A stretch of 20,405 nucleotides of DNA from an uncultured bacterium (GTDB lineage Bacteria > Patescibacteriota > Minisyncoccia > Phycocordibacterales > PALSA-1337): the NCBI GenBank assembly GCA_903876465.1, contig CAIRAF010000091.1:1-20405 (forward strand), written 5' to 3'. Both the position numbers and the translations under genes were made by a program. The notes under the pieces are model-generated. The model was not told the origin of the DNA. It did not search any database and worked only from the letters and a program-made list of their open reading frames with translations. Below, piece by piece: positions 13,669 through 20,405 of this stretch (position 1 is the first letter of the stretch; every line of letters starts with the position of its first letter).

Positions 13669-14571
13669 ATGGCCCAATTTAAATTTAAAGCCATTGGTAC
13701 ATCATGGGTTATTGATATATATAAGGAGCTTGATAATAAACAGCAAGCTGAAATTTTGACGCGAATTATGCAGCGTATAGATGAATTTGATAAAGCATAT
13801 TCAAGATTTCGTCCAGATTCAATAGTGACCCATATTTCAAAAAAATCTGGTAACTACGAATTTCCTGAAGATTCAAAAATATTGTTTGAAATATATTTCG
13901 ATTTATATAAGAAAACAAATGGATTTTTCACGCCCTTAATTGGCCAAATGCTTATAGACGCTGGTTATGATGCAAGCTATTCATTGAAACAAAAAAAAGA
14001 TTTGCTGGCTCCGCCAAAATGGGAGGAAGTTATGGAATTTCATTCAAATTTTAAACAAACTGGGAAACAGACGCTTTCAATAATAAAACCTATTCAATTG
14101 GATTTTGGTGCAGCTGGTAAAGGTTACATTATCGATCTTGTAGGTAAGGTCTTAGTTGAATACGGAATTGATTCATATTGTATCAATGCCGGCGGTGATA
14201 TTTTGTATAAAAATTCCGATACCAAAAGCGAACCTATACGCACTGGTCTGGAAAATCCACAAAATACTGAACAAGTAATTGGCATTTGCAATTTGAAAAA
14301 TAAAAGCATTTGTGGCTCCGCTGGTAACAGACGTGCATGGGGAAACTTTACTCATATCATGAATCCTCATACTCTTGTGTCACCAAAAGACATTACTGCC
14401 GTCTGGATAGTAGCGGATACAGCACTTATTGCTGACGCTCTCACCACATGTTTATTTTTTGTTGAACCCAAAACATTATCCGGTTCATACTCATTTGAAC
14501 ATGTTATCTTGTATAAAGACGGATCATTTGATAAGTCTCCAAATTTTCCCGGCGAATTATTTACTCACTAG
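13669..14571 (+). CDS. apbE: FAD:protein FMN transferase (ApbE family)
   Basis: Transfers FMN from FAD to a Ser/Thr of a target protein using Mg2+. The 300 residues show the family motifs in order: IGTSW (9-13, usual MGT), FDKAYSRF (40-47), NGFFTPLIG (84-92), DFGAAGKGYIIDLV (145-158), INAGGDI (172-178), GLENP (193-197), CGSAGNRRAW (215-224), HIMNPHT (229-235), and ADALTT (255-260) with the metal-binding Asp/Thr. There is no N-terminal signal peptide or lipobox, whereas most ApbE proteins are exported lipoproteins. The predicted target is the FMN-binding protein encoded 22 bases upstream. The stop codon is followed at once by the -10 box of the next gene. Confidence 0.92.
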   Translation: MAQFKFKAIGTSWVIDIYKELDNKQQAEILTRIMQRIDEFDKAYSRFRPDSIVTHISKKSGNYEFPEDSKILFEIYFDLYKKTNGFFTPLIGQMLIDAGYDASYSLKQKKDLLAPPKWEEVMEFHSNFKQTGKQTLSIIKPIQLDFGAAGKGYIIDLVGKVLVEYGIDSYCINAGGDILYKNSDTKSEPIRTGLENPQNTEQVIGICNLKNKSICGSAGNRRAWGNFTHIMNPHTLVSPKDITAVWIVADTALIADALTTCLFFVEPKTLSGSYSFEHVILYKDGSFDKSPNFPGELFTH

Positions 14572-14580
14572 TGTTACAAT
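14572..14580 (+). promoter_or_regulatory. -10 box of the META-domain gene (leaderless type)
   Basis: Extended -10 TG-T-TACAAT directly after the apbE stop codon, 6 bases before the ATG at 14587. No convincing -35. Suggests the META gene is a separate unit from the flavin cluster. Confidence 0.5.
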
Positions 14581-14586
14581 AATTAA

Positions 14587-15531
14587 ATGAAAAAAATACT
14601 TATTCTCATAGGAGTTCTGGTCGTTCTTTTTGCTATATTGTTTATAATCCTTGGTTTTACAGGTATTTCAAAACCATCAGTAGTTAATGATGATACAAAT
14701 ACTATTGCTACAAGTACAATAGTGAATATGCATGATGCGACATATTTAATTGAAGGTCAGCCTGTTACATTGAAAAATGGTATTTCAAGTGTTGAGGCAG
14801 CTCCTGGTTCTGCTTCAAAGGTTGTTACGCAATATTTTGGCAATGAAGTGCTTCATGATTTTGACAATGACGGCAGAGTGGATAGAGCATTTATCATTAC
14901 TCAGAATACGGGTGGTAGCGGTACTTTCTATTACTTAGTCGTGGCTCTGAATACAGGAAATGGAAACATAGGGTCTGAAGCTTATCTACTTGGTGATCGC
15001 ATTGCTCCACAGACAACTGAATTGAGTCCAACGAATAATAATATTATTGTAGTTAATTACGCTGACAGAAAAGCCGGTGAAAGTTTCGCGGTACAACCAT
15101 CAGTAGGTAAGACGGTGCAACTCCTTCTTGATCCAGCTACGATGAAGTTTGGCGTTGTCGCAAATAATTTTGAAGGAGAAGCAAATCCTGCAAGCATGAC
15201 GCTTATCCAACAGAAATGGAATTGGGTTAATGTAACTTATAACAATGGAACTGTCATTATTCCCAAAATTGCTAATAAATTTACTTTAAGCTTTAAAAAT
15301 AATGGGACATTCAGTGCTGCGACTGATTGTAATGGTGTTGGTGGGGAATATACCGTAACTGGATCTACAATTTCTCTAAGCAAAATGATGTCAACCTTGA
15401 TGTATTGTGAAGGTTCACAAGAAAGCGATTATTCTAAAGCGTTAACAGCTGTCAGTAGCTATCACTTCACATCAAAAGGGGAATTAGTTTTTGATTTAAA
15501 GATGGACAGTGGAACGATGACATTCAAGTAA
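14587..15531 (+). CDS. Membrane-anchored META-domain protein
   Basis: 314 residues. An N-terminal membrane helix (about 4-24) precedes an extracytoplasmic region. The middle part (about 45-200) has DFDNDGRVDRAFIITQNTGG (90-109), an Asp/Asn-rich loop like those of calcium-binding or FG-GAP-type repeats. The C-terminal part (about 205-314) matches the META/HslJ pattern: KFTLSFKNNGTFSAATDCNGVGGEYTV, an ISLSKMMSTLMYCEG core and a closing TMTFK strand. META domains occur in secreted or lipoprotein stress-related proteins; no enzymatic role is established. C247 and C273 could form a disulfide outside the cell. It lies between the flavin cluster and aspS. Confidence 0.75.
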   Translation: MKKILILIGVLVVLFAILFIILGFTGISKPSVVNDDTNTIATSTIVNMHDATYLIEGQPVTLKNGISSVEAAPGSASKVVTQYFGNEVLHDFDNDGRVDRAFIITQNTGGSGTFYYLVVALNTGNGNIGSEAYLLGDRIAPQTTELSPTNNNIIVVNYADRKAGESFAVQPSVGKTVQLLLDPATMKFGVVANNFEGEANPASMTLIQQKWNWVNVTYNNGTVIIPKIANKFTLSFKNNGTFSAATDCNGVGGEYTVTGSTISLSKMMSTLMYCEGSQESDYSKALTAVSSYHFTSKGELVFDLKMDSGTMTFK

Positions 15532-15537
15532 AGTCAT

Positions 15538-15566
15538 TTGTGAAAATTGGCCATTTTCGCTATACT
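15538..15566 (+). promoter_or_regulatory. aspS promoter (leaderless type)
   Basis: TTGTGA (15538-15543), 17-base spacer, TATACT (15561-15566), 6 bases to the ATG at 15573. Confidence 0.6.
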
Positions 15567-15572
15567 CTTTGA

Positions 15573-16901
15573 ATGACTAGAATATACATCAAAGATCTCG
15601 CCAATCATATTGGCCAAGAAGTAACGATTAAAGGATGGGTTGATATCCGTCGCGACCAAGGAAAACTCATTTTCTTTGATTTTCGTGATGTTACCGGTAA
15701 AGTTCAAGGTGTCATTCTTCCAAATGCAAAATCAGCTCATGAGGTCGGTTCAAAGCTCCGTCCAGAATGGGTGGTTGAGGTTAAAGGCAAAGTTAATCAA
15801 CGTCCCGAGAAAAATGCTCAAAAAGAGAAACAGAATGGCACGATTGAGCTGGAGATACTTGAGATCGTGATTTTGAGTGAAGCTGTTGAGACACCATTTG
15901 AATTAGGTATTGATGTAAATGTTGATACACATCTAGATTTGTTACCATTTACGCTTCGTTCAGAAAAATCAAAAGCAATTTTTAAAGTTCAAGCTACCAT
16001 CGCTAGAGCTTTCAGAGAATATTTTGGTGGAGAAGGCTTTACTGAATTCCAGGCACCAAAACTTATTGGTGATGATGCCGAGGGTGGTGCAAATTCATTT
16101 GATGTAACTTATTTCAAACATATTGCTCATTTGGCTCAAAGTCCACAGTTGTATAAACAGATTATGGTGGGTGTTTTTGAACGTGTATTTGCTATCGGTA
16201 ACGTCTATCGTGCAGAGAAACATTCTACAACTCGCCATTTGAATGAGTACACTTCTATGGATATGGAAATGGGATTCATTGATTCATTTGAGGAAATTAT
16301 GAATATTGAGAATGGTTATCTTGTGTATCTTTCTGAAATTCTCAACAAAGAATGTTCAGCAGATTTTGCTTTGCTTAAAGCATCTATTCCTGTTGTTCCT
16401 GCCAAAATTCCTCGTATGAGTTTACGTGATGCACAGGTTTTGATTACAAAGGAAACTGGAAAGGATTGTACAAAAGAGCCTGACCTTGAACCTGAACATG
16501 AACGTTGGCTTTGCACCTATGCTCAAGAAAAACTTGGTTCAGATTTCATTTTCATTACCAATTTCCCAACAGCAAAGAGACCATTCTATACATTCAGAAA
16601 CAAGCAGGATCCAACTTATACTGATGGGTTTGATCTTCTCTTCCGTGGGGTTGAAATAACGACAGGTGCACAGCGTATTCATAATTACAATGATCTTGTT
16701 GCATCAATGAAAGAAAAGAAACTTGATCCTGAAAAGTTTAGTTATTATCTCCAAGCCTTCAAGTATGGAATGCCTCCACACGGTGGTTTTGGTCTAGGTC
16801 TTGAACGTTTGACTGCCAAATTGCTCGGTATCGACAATGTCAAAGAAGCGACGCTCTTCCCACGCGATATCAATCGTATCGACAACTTACTTTCGAAATA
16901 G
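15573..16901 (+). CDS. aspS: Aspartate--tRNA ligase, archaeal/non-discriminating type (aspartate--tRNA(Asp/Asn) ligase)
   Basis: Class IIb synthetase of 442 residues, too short for the bacterial AspRS with its GAD insertion (about 590). An OB-fold anticodon domain (1-105) has GWVDIRRDQGKLIFFDFRD. The catalytic domain has SPQLYKQIM (190-198), motif 2 FAIGNVYRAEKHSTTRHLNEYTSMDMEM (206-233, R213), NFPTAKRPFYTF (330-341), FDLLFRGVEITTGAQRIHNY (353-372) and motif 3 GGFGLGLERL (404-413). The RPFY and GxEITTGAQRIH stretches favour AspRS over the related AsnRS. Enzymes of this type often also charge tRNA-Asn, which then needs GatCAB amidation; whether this one discriminates cannot be decided here. 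AsnRS is the alternative. Confidence 0.85.
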   Translation: MTRIYIKDLANHIGQEVTIKGWVDIRRDQGKLIFFDFRDVTGKVQGVILPNAKSAHEVGSKLRPEWVVEVKGKVNQRPEKNAQKEKQNGTIELEILEIVILSEAVETPFELGIDVNVDTHLDLLPFTLRSEKSKAIFKVQATIARAFREYFGGEGFTEFQAPKLIGDDAEGGANSFDVTYFKHIAHLAQSPQLYKQIMVGVFERVFAIGNVYRAEKHSTTRHLNEYTSMDMEMGFIDSFEEIMNIENGYLVYLSEILNKECSADFALLKASIPVVPAKIPRMSLRDAQVLITKETGKDCTKEPDLEPEHERWLCTYAQEKLGSDFIFITNFPTAKRPFYTFRNKQDPTYTDGFDLLFRGVEITTGAQRIHNYNDLVASMKEKKLDPEKFSYYLQAFKYGMPPHGGFGLGLERLTAKLLGIDNVKEATLFPRDINRIDNLLSK

Positions 16902-16989
16902 TTGGGCGCAAAAAAGGGGGAGGGAGGTAGTATGTTCTCCTGGAATTGAATCGACGAACTTTTATCATCCATGGCTTAAAATAAGGATG

Positions 16990-17006
16990 GACGAAAATTT
17001 ATCGTC
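16990..17006. promoter_or_regulatory. Near-palindromic operator-like site
   Basis: GACGA (16990-16994), a 7-base AT core, TCGTC (17002-17006). It lies just upstream of the putative -35 of the ABC transporter gene. Could be a regulator site or a weak hairpin; the motif is not matched to a known regulator. Confidence 0.25.
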
Positions 17007-17016
17007 AGTGTAAGTT

Positions 17017-17061
17017 TTGGAAGATGTGTCGCCCCCCCCCTTATAATTTTTGTGATAATAT
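17017..17061 (+). promoter_or_regulatory. ABC transporter promoter region containing a C9 tract
   Basis: TTGGAA (17017-17022), 19-base spacer holding nine consecutive C (17032-17040), TATAAT (17042-17047). A second, extended -10 (TG-A-TAATAT, hexamer 17056-17061) lies 8 bases before the ATG. Loss of two C would give the optimal 17-base spacer for the upstream pair. Confidence 0.5.
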
Positions 17062-17069
17062 AAAATCCT

Positions 17070-18875
17070 ATGGAAACTGACAATCCAGTCAATGAAGAAG
17101 AAAAAAAGGTGACCAAAGATGGAATACGAATAGGTTTTAAGGTCCTTTCCAGATATTTAAAACAATATCGTAAGACCATTGTTATTTTGAGTGTGATTGG
17201 AATACTTTCAGCTATTGGTAATGCGGTAATGCCTTATATTTCCGGTAGATTCTTTGATTCTATTATCAATGTAGGGTCAGTAGATATTTTTGGTATTCAA
17301 TTACCTTTATATATCAGCCTACTTATTTTATGGTGTATCGTTCAGTCTATAACGTACATAATGGATTGGCGCATAAGTATACTCAGTCAGTATGTATCAA
17401 ATACTATTTGGTTAGACTATATCGCTCAAGGATTTGTGTACCTTTTGAATTTACCAGTTTCCTTCCATAAGAAAAATAAAGTTGGACAAATTGGTAACGA
17501 TATCAATCGTGCTGCGAATGCTCTTGAAAGCATTGTTAGCAACGTAATTATTGATCTTGCACCACAAATACTCAGTATAATAATTTCATTTGTAATTGTC
17601 TTTATTGTTAACAAGGTTTTGGCGATGGTCCTTGTATTTGGCCTATTAATCTACATAGTAATTTTATTAGTAAATGTAAAACCACTTGCTGGATTTCAAA
17701 AGATTTATCACAAACATTTGTCAAAAGTCTGGGGAGATTCATATGACACAATTGTAAATTCAATTGCAATTAAGCAGGCAACTTCTGAAGAGTATGAAAG
17801 AAAGAAGATAACAAAAGATTTTATGGCGGCTGTTCCTATGTGGATGAAGCAGACTATTGTTTGGGGTAATTTGAGTTTATACCAGCGTATTACTATTCTT
17901 GGTACACAGATTGTTATTTTTATAATTTCTGTTAATTATATTCATGCTGGCACAATGACATTAGGTGAACTTCTGGCATTTAATGGTTACGCTGCCATGG
18001 TTTTCGGTCCATTTATTGTAATTGCTCGTAATTGGCAAACTATTCAAAATGGCATAGTTCAAATCCAAGAGAGTGAAAAGATTCTAGAATTGCCTATTGA
18101 AGTATATGAGCCGGCTAATGCCCCAAATATAGAAATCCGAGGCGACATTGATTTTAAAAATGTCTCATTCCAGTACGATGAAGGTAAGCCTGTCTTGCAA
18201 GATATTTCATTCTCAATCAAAGCGGGGCAGATCATCGCCCTCGTGGGTGAATCTGGTGTTGGTAAAAGTACTCTAATAGACCTTATTTCTGCATATCATT
18301 TTGCCAATAGTGGGGAAGTGCTGATCGATGGTCATGACGTGCATACGCTCAATTTGCGAAAATTACGCCAATCTATTGCAGTTGTGCCACAAGAAGTCGT
18401 TCTCTTTAACGACACGATTGAGACAAATATTAAATATGGAAACTTTGAAGCAAGTCATGAAGAAATTCGTGAAGCTGCAAGAAAAGCGCACGCTCTAGAT
18501 TTTATTGAAAAATTCCCAGATCAATGGAAACAATTGGTTGGTGAACGTGGAATTAAATTATCAGTTGGCCAAAAACAACGTATTGCTATAGCGCGTGCTA
18601 TTTTACGTAATCCAAAAATCCTTGTCCTTGATGAGCCTACCTCGGCCCTCGACGCCGGTACAGAAAAAATTATCACCGAATCACTTGATAAGCTTATGAC
18701 AGGTAAAACTACCTTCATCATCGCTCATCGCTTGAGCACTGTGCGTAAAGCTGACAATATACTTGTCTTTAAAGACGGAAAAATCATTGAAACCGGAAAA
18801 CATGACGAATTGCTCAAAATTGAAGACGGGGAATACCGTCGTTTATATGAACTACAAATTGGTTTACACGCTTAA
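17070..18875 (+). CDS. ABC transporter, fused permease and ATP-binding protein (exporter half-transporter)
   Basis: 601 residues. The type-1 exporter membrane domain (about 35-325, roughly six helices) is fused to a nucleotide-binding domain (about 355-601). ATPase motifs: Walker A GESGVGKST (393-401), Q-loop Q441 (VPQEVVLF), signature LSVGQ (497-501, a Val where LSGGQ has Gly), Walker B ILVLDEP with catalytic E522, D-loop SALD (525-528) and H-loop H553 (IAHRLST). It probably works as a homodimer because no partner gene is adjacent. The substrate is unknown; multidrug-, lipid- and peptide-exporter families share this layout. The gene stands alone with 168 bases upstream and 110 downstream. 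Confidence 0.92.
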   Translation: METDNPVNEEEKKVTKDGIRIGFKVLSRYLKQYRKTIVILSVIGILSAIGNAVMPYISGRFFDSIINVGSVDIFGIQLPLYISLLILWCIVQSITYIMDWRISILSQYVSNTIWLDYIAQGFVYLLNLPVSFHKKNKVGQIGNDINRAANALESIVSNVIIDLAPQILSIIISFVIVFIVNKVLAMVLVFGLLIYIVILLVNVKPLAGFQKIYHKHLSKVWGDSYDTIVNSIAIKQATSEEYERKKITKDFMAAVPMWMKQTIVWGNLSLYQRITILGTQIVIFIISVNYIHAGTMTLGELLAFNGYAAMVFGPFIVIARNWQTIQNGIVQIQESEKILELPIEVYEPANAPNIEIRGDIDFKNVSFQYDEGKPVLQDISFSIKAGQIIALVGESGVGKSTLIDLISAYHFANSGEVLIDGHDVHTLNLRKLRQSIAVVPQEVVLFNDTIETNIKYGNFEASHEEIREAARKAHALDFIEKFPDQWKQLVGERGIKLSVGQKQRIAIARAILRNPKILVLDEPTSALDAGTEKIITESLDKLMTGKTTFIIAHRLSTVRKADNILVFKDGKIIETGKHDELLKIEDGEYRRLYELQIGLHA

Positions 18876-18917
18876 ATTGCTGCCCTGCACCATATCCGTT
18901 TTCAGAATCGTAGTGTG

Positions 18918-18951
18918 TGATAGAATGTAGATAAGTGCCTTTTTTGCACTT
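18918..18951 (+). promoter_or_regulatory. Extended -10 and 5' leader hairpin upstream of the 101-residue protein
   Basis: TG-A-TAGAAT (18918-18926) would start a transcript near 18933. That transcript begins with a hairpin AAGTGC (18933-18938) / GCACTT (18946-18951) with a 7-base loop (CTTTTTT). A hairpin at the very 5' end could stabilise the mRNA. It is not followed by a T-run, so it does not look like a terminator for the ABC gene. Confidence 0.4.
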
Positions 18952-18985
18952 TAGTCTTTAGTAGCTTTATTATCCTAAATAACAT

Positions 18986-19291
18986 ATGAAAAAAACAATT
19001 ATTATAATAGTTACCATCGTCGTTATTATCCTTTTGGCTCTTTGGTACGGAGCATCACAAAGTCCTGCCCCAGTATCACCTCAGGTGAATAATCAGGTTA
19101 CCCAGCAGGTATCTGCACAACAAGTCACCCAGGTTCAAAATACTGCCTCTGTTGACACGGGTCTTACTACAGCTACTTCTGATACATCAGACGCAGCCTT
19201 ACAGGCAGACCTCAATTCAGTCGACACTCAGTTGAGTGGTTTGGGTTCAGATACTGCAAATGTTGATTCTTCTTTGACAGCAACTCCGTAA
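18986..19291 (+). CDS. Small membrane-anchored or secreted protein, unknown function
   Basis: 101 residues. A strongly hydrophobic N-terminal helix (about 4-23, KKTIIIIVTIVVIILLALWYG) is followed by a Gln/Val/Ser-rich low-complexity segment (QVNNQVTQQVSAQQVTQV). The C-terminal part is Asp/Ser-rich with heptad-like spacing of Leu (LQADLNSVDTQLSGLGSDTANVDSSL), suggesting a short extracytoplasmic helix. No enzyme motif is visible and I do not recognise a named family. It is followed after 34 bases by another exported, helical Ser/Thr-rich protein, so the two may act together at the cell surface. Confidence 0.7.
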   Translation: MKKTIIIIVTIVVIILLALWYGASQSPAPVSPQVNNQVTQQVSAQQVTQVQNTASVDTGLTTATSDTSDAALQADLNSVDTQLSGLGSDTANVDSSLTATP

Positions 19292-19310
19292 TTGTAAGAA
19301 ATTATTAATA

Positions 19311-19318
19311 TATAATAT
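19311..19318 (+). promoter_or_regulatory. -10 region of the 274-residue exported protein (near-leaderless)
   Basis: Overlapping TATAAT (19311-19316) and TAATAT (19313-19318), 9 and 7 bases before the ATG at 19326. No good -35 at the usual distance. Confidence 0.4.
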
Positions 19319-19325
19319 TTTAACT

Positions 19326-20150
19326 ATGAAAAATCATACAACTATTAAGAATCTAACAATAGCAACTGCTGCAGTCACACTTCTTTCAGTGATTCCAGTT
19401 TTTGCTGAAACGACTGGCTCTGCTACGTATGTACCACCTACATCTTCAACTACTAGACCTTTGGGAGGTCATGGACGCGTAGCTAGTTCTACGATCATGA
19501 TGAATCGCGAGGCTCGTCAGGCTAGTACAACTGCAAATCGCATCGAGAAAGGACAGCAGCGCGGAGATACAATGCTTGACCAAAGAGTTACAAGTCTCGG
19601 TGCGCTCATTACTCGCATTCAGGGGATGAAGTATGTATCTGATAGTGACAAGGCCACTATAGAAGGAGTTTTGAATTCAGAAATAAGCCAGCTTGGAAAT
19701 CTAAAAAATCAAATAGGTACTGATACTAGTACTTCAAGTTTGAAGACTGATGTCGACTCAATTACAAAGTCATACCGTGTTTATGCTCTTGTTCAACCAC
19801 AGGCTCAGATTACAGCCGCAGCAGATCGCGTATTGAATATTGTTTCAACTATGAACACAGTTGTTTCAAAGATTAATTTGCGCATTGCATCTAGTACAGC
19901 AACAAGTACAAGTCCTACAGTTCAAACGTCACTTAGTGATATTTCAGCTAAGTTGACAGATGCTAGTACGCAGGCTAATGCGGCCATTGCGCAGGTTTCT
20001 GGTTTGAAGCCAGATAATGGTGATAAAACTATTGCCGCTTCTAATCTATCTGCTCTTAAGGGTGCTCGCTCAAAGCTAAATATAGCTCAAAAAGATCTTA
20101 CAACAGTACGTAAGGACATAGAAAGTATAGTCAAAAGTCTTCATAAGTAA
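19326..20150 (+). CDS. Exported helical Ser/Thr-rich protein, unknown function
   Basis: 274 residues with a clear Sec signal peptide (basic NHTTIK, hydrophobic LTIATAAVTLLSVIPV, cleavage likely after VFA at 25-27). The mature protein starts with a Pro/Thr/Gly-rich stretch, then is mostly helical with few aromatic residues (for example RVTSLGALITRIQGMKYVSDSDKATIEGVLN written in part; LSALKGARSKLNIAQKDL). Regular Leu/Ile spacing suggests coiled-coil or helical-bundle segments. It contains no Cys and no catalytic motif. A basic C-terminus (SIVKSLHK) ends it. It could be a surface or wall-associated structural protein; the family is not recognised. Confidence 0.75.
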   Translation: MKNHTTIKNLTIATAAVTLLSVIPVFAETTGSATYVPPTSSTTRPLGGHGRVASSTIMMNREARQASTTANRIEKGQQRGDTMLDQRVTSLGALITRIQGMKYVSDSDKATIEGVLNSEISQLGNLKNQIGTDTSTSSLKTDVDSITKSYRVYALVQPQAQITAAADRVLNIVSTMNTVVSKINLRIASSTATSTSPTVQTSLSDISAKLTDASTQANAAIAQVSGLKPDNGDKTIAASNLSALKGARSKLNIAQKDLTTVRKDIESIVKSLHK

Positions 20151-20173
20151 GAGATTCGGCTTATAGAAGATAG

Positions 20174-20223
20174 TAAACAAATTAACTGTCAGGGGAGTTA
20201 TCCCCAGACAGTTAATTTGTTTA
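20174..20223. terminator. Long perfect stem-loop, possible bidirectional terminator
   Basis: A 17-base perfect inverted repeat (20174-20190 with 20207-20223) continues inward through one A-A mismatch into GGGGA / TCCCC with a GTTA tetraloop. The outer part is AT-rich, but there is no clean T-run on either side. It lies 24 bases after the stop of the 274-residue gene, so termination or transcript protection is likely. Confidence 0.6.
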
Positions 20224-20232
20224 TAGTTAGCA

Positions 20233-20241
20233 TGTTAAAAT
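20233..20241 (+). promoter_or_regulatory. Extended -10 upstream of the last gene
   Basis: TG-T-TAAAAT, identical to the serS box and 10 bases after the long stem-loop. It predicts a leader of about 43 bases to the ATG at 20291. Confidence 0.4.
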
Positions 20242-20290
20242 ATAGTGAAAAGTTTATCTAAATTTTTATACATCAACTAATAATTATTTT

Positions 20291-20405
20291 ATGAAAATCA
20301 CCCGCACATCTCTAATATCAGTCACCAGCCTCCTAGTTGGAGGATTCATCGGTGCTTCAGCCTTGATAGCTCTGGCAGATAGTACATGGACATCAGCACC
20401 TAGCT
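20291..20405 (+). CDS. Exported protein, N-terminal fragment (cut by window edge)
   Basis: The first 38 residues of a gene that runs off the window. It starts MKITRTSLISVTSLLVGG and has a Sec signal peptide (hydrophobic core to about 26) with a likely cleavage after ALA, just before DSTWTSAPS. Too little remains to assign a function; the mature N-terminus resembles that of other low-complexity exported proteins in CPR genomes, which is only an impression. Confidence 0.55.
   Translation, partial: MKITRTSLISVTSLLVGGFIGASALIALADSTWTSAPS

Noticed and set aside
1..20405. CRISPR array, transposase or phage genes
   Set aside because: No regularly spaced direct repeats, no transposase, integrase or structural phage proteins were seen in any plausible frame.

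Overview
The window looks like a chromosomal segment of a Patescibacteria (CPR) bacterium, most likely a Parcubacteria-type lineage. This is an inference. It rests on an AT-rich background, very short spacers, almost no Shine-Dalgarno sites, a 338-residue DnaX without the zinc module, and many Ser/Thr-rich single-span or signal-peptide proteins. All genes read full length with TGA as a stop, so the UGA-recoded lineages are unlikely.

Layout. Positions 1-120 hold the end of an unknown gene. topA and dprA follow on the minus strand (148-3420), divergent from a plus-strand block that runs to the end of the window: serS, an FtsQ-like division protein, a D,D-carboxypeptidase, dus, dnaX and tRNA-Gln(TTG). 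Directly after the tRNA comes a GC-richer island, leuC-leuD / leuB-like (8889-12256). It has its own promoters, a Shine-Dalgarno site at leuC, two intrinsic terminators and the only TGA stop codons in the window. Next is a flavin cluster: DoxX-family membrane protein, membrane-anchored FMN-binding protein and ApbE-type flavin transferase (12449-14571). It is followed by a META-domain protein, an AspRS of the archaeal/non-discriminating type, an ABC exporter half-transporter, two unknown secreted or anchored proteins, and the start of another exported protein cut by the window edge.

How the genes work together. The native part is mostly housekeeping: DNA topology and uptake, two aminoacyl-tRNA synthetases, tRNA modification, the clamp loader, and wall synthesis or division. 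The island supplies an isomerase (LeuCD) and a diverged beta-decarboxylating dehydrogenase, but no LeuA is visible, so the pathway is incomplete here. DoxX, FMN_bind and ApbE together suggest a small extracytoplasmic flavin-based electron-transfer module.

Main points of interest: (1) an imperfect palindromic repeat family with one copy inside topA in frame and another replacing the serS 3' end and spacer, reminiscent of Rickettsia palindromic elements; (2) a recurrent -10 box about 6-9 nt before ATG, pointing to widespread leaderless transcription and fixing two start codons; (3) a C9 tract inside the ABC-transporter promoter, a candidate phase-variable switch; (4) the foreign-looking leu island with a dehydrogenase whose cofactor and substrate loops match neither IPMDH nor IDH; (5) the DoxX/FMN_bind/ApbE cluster.
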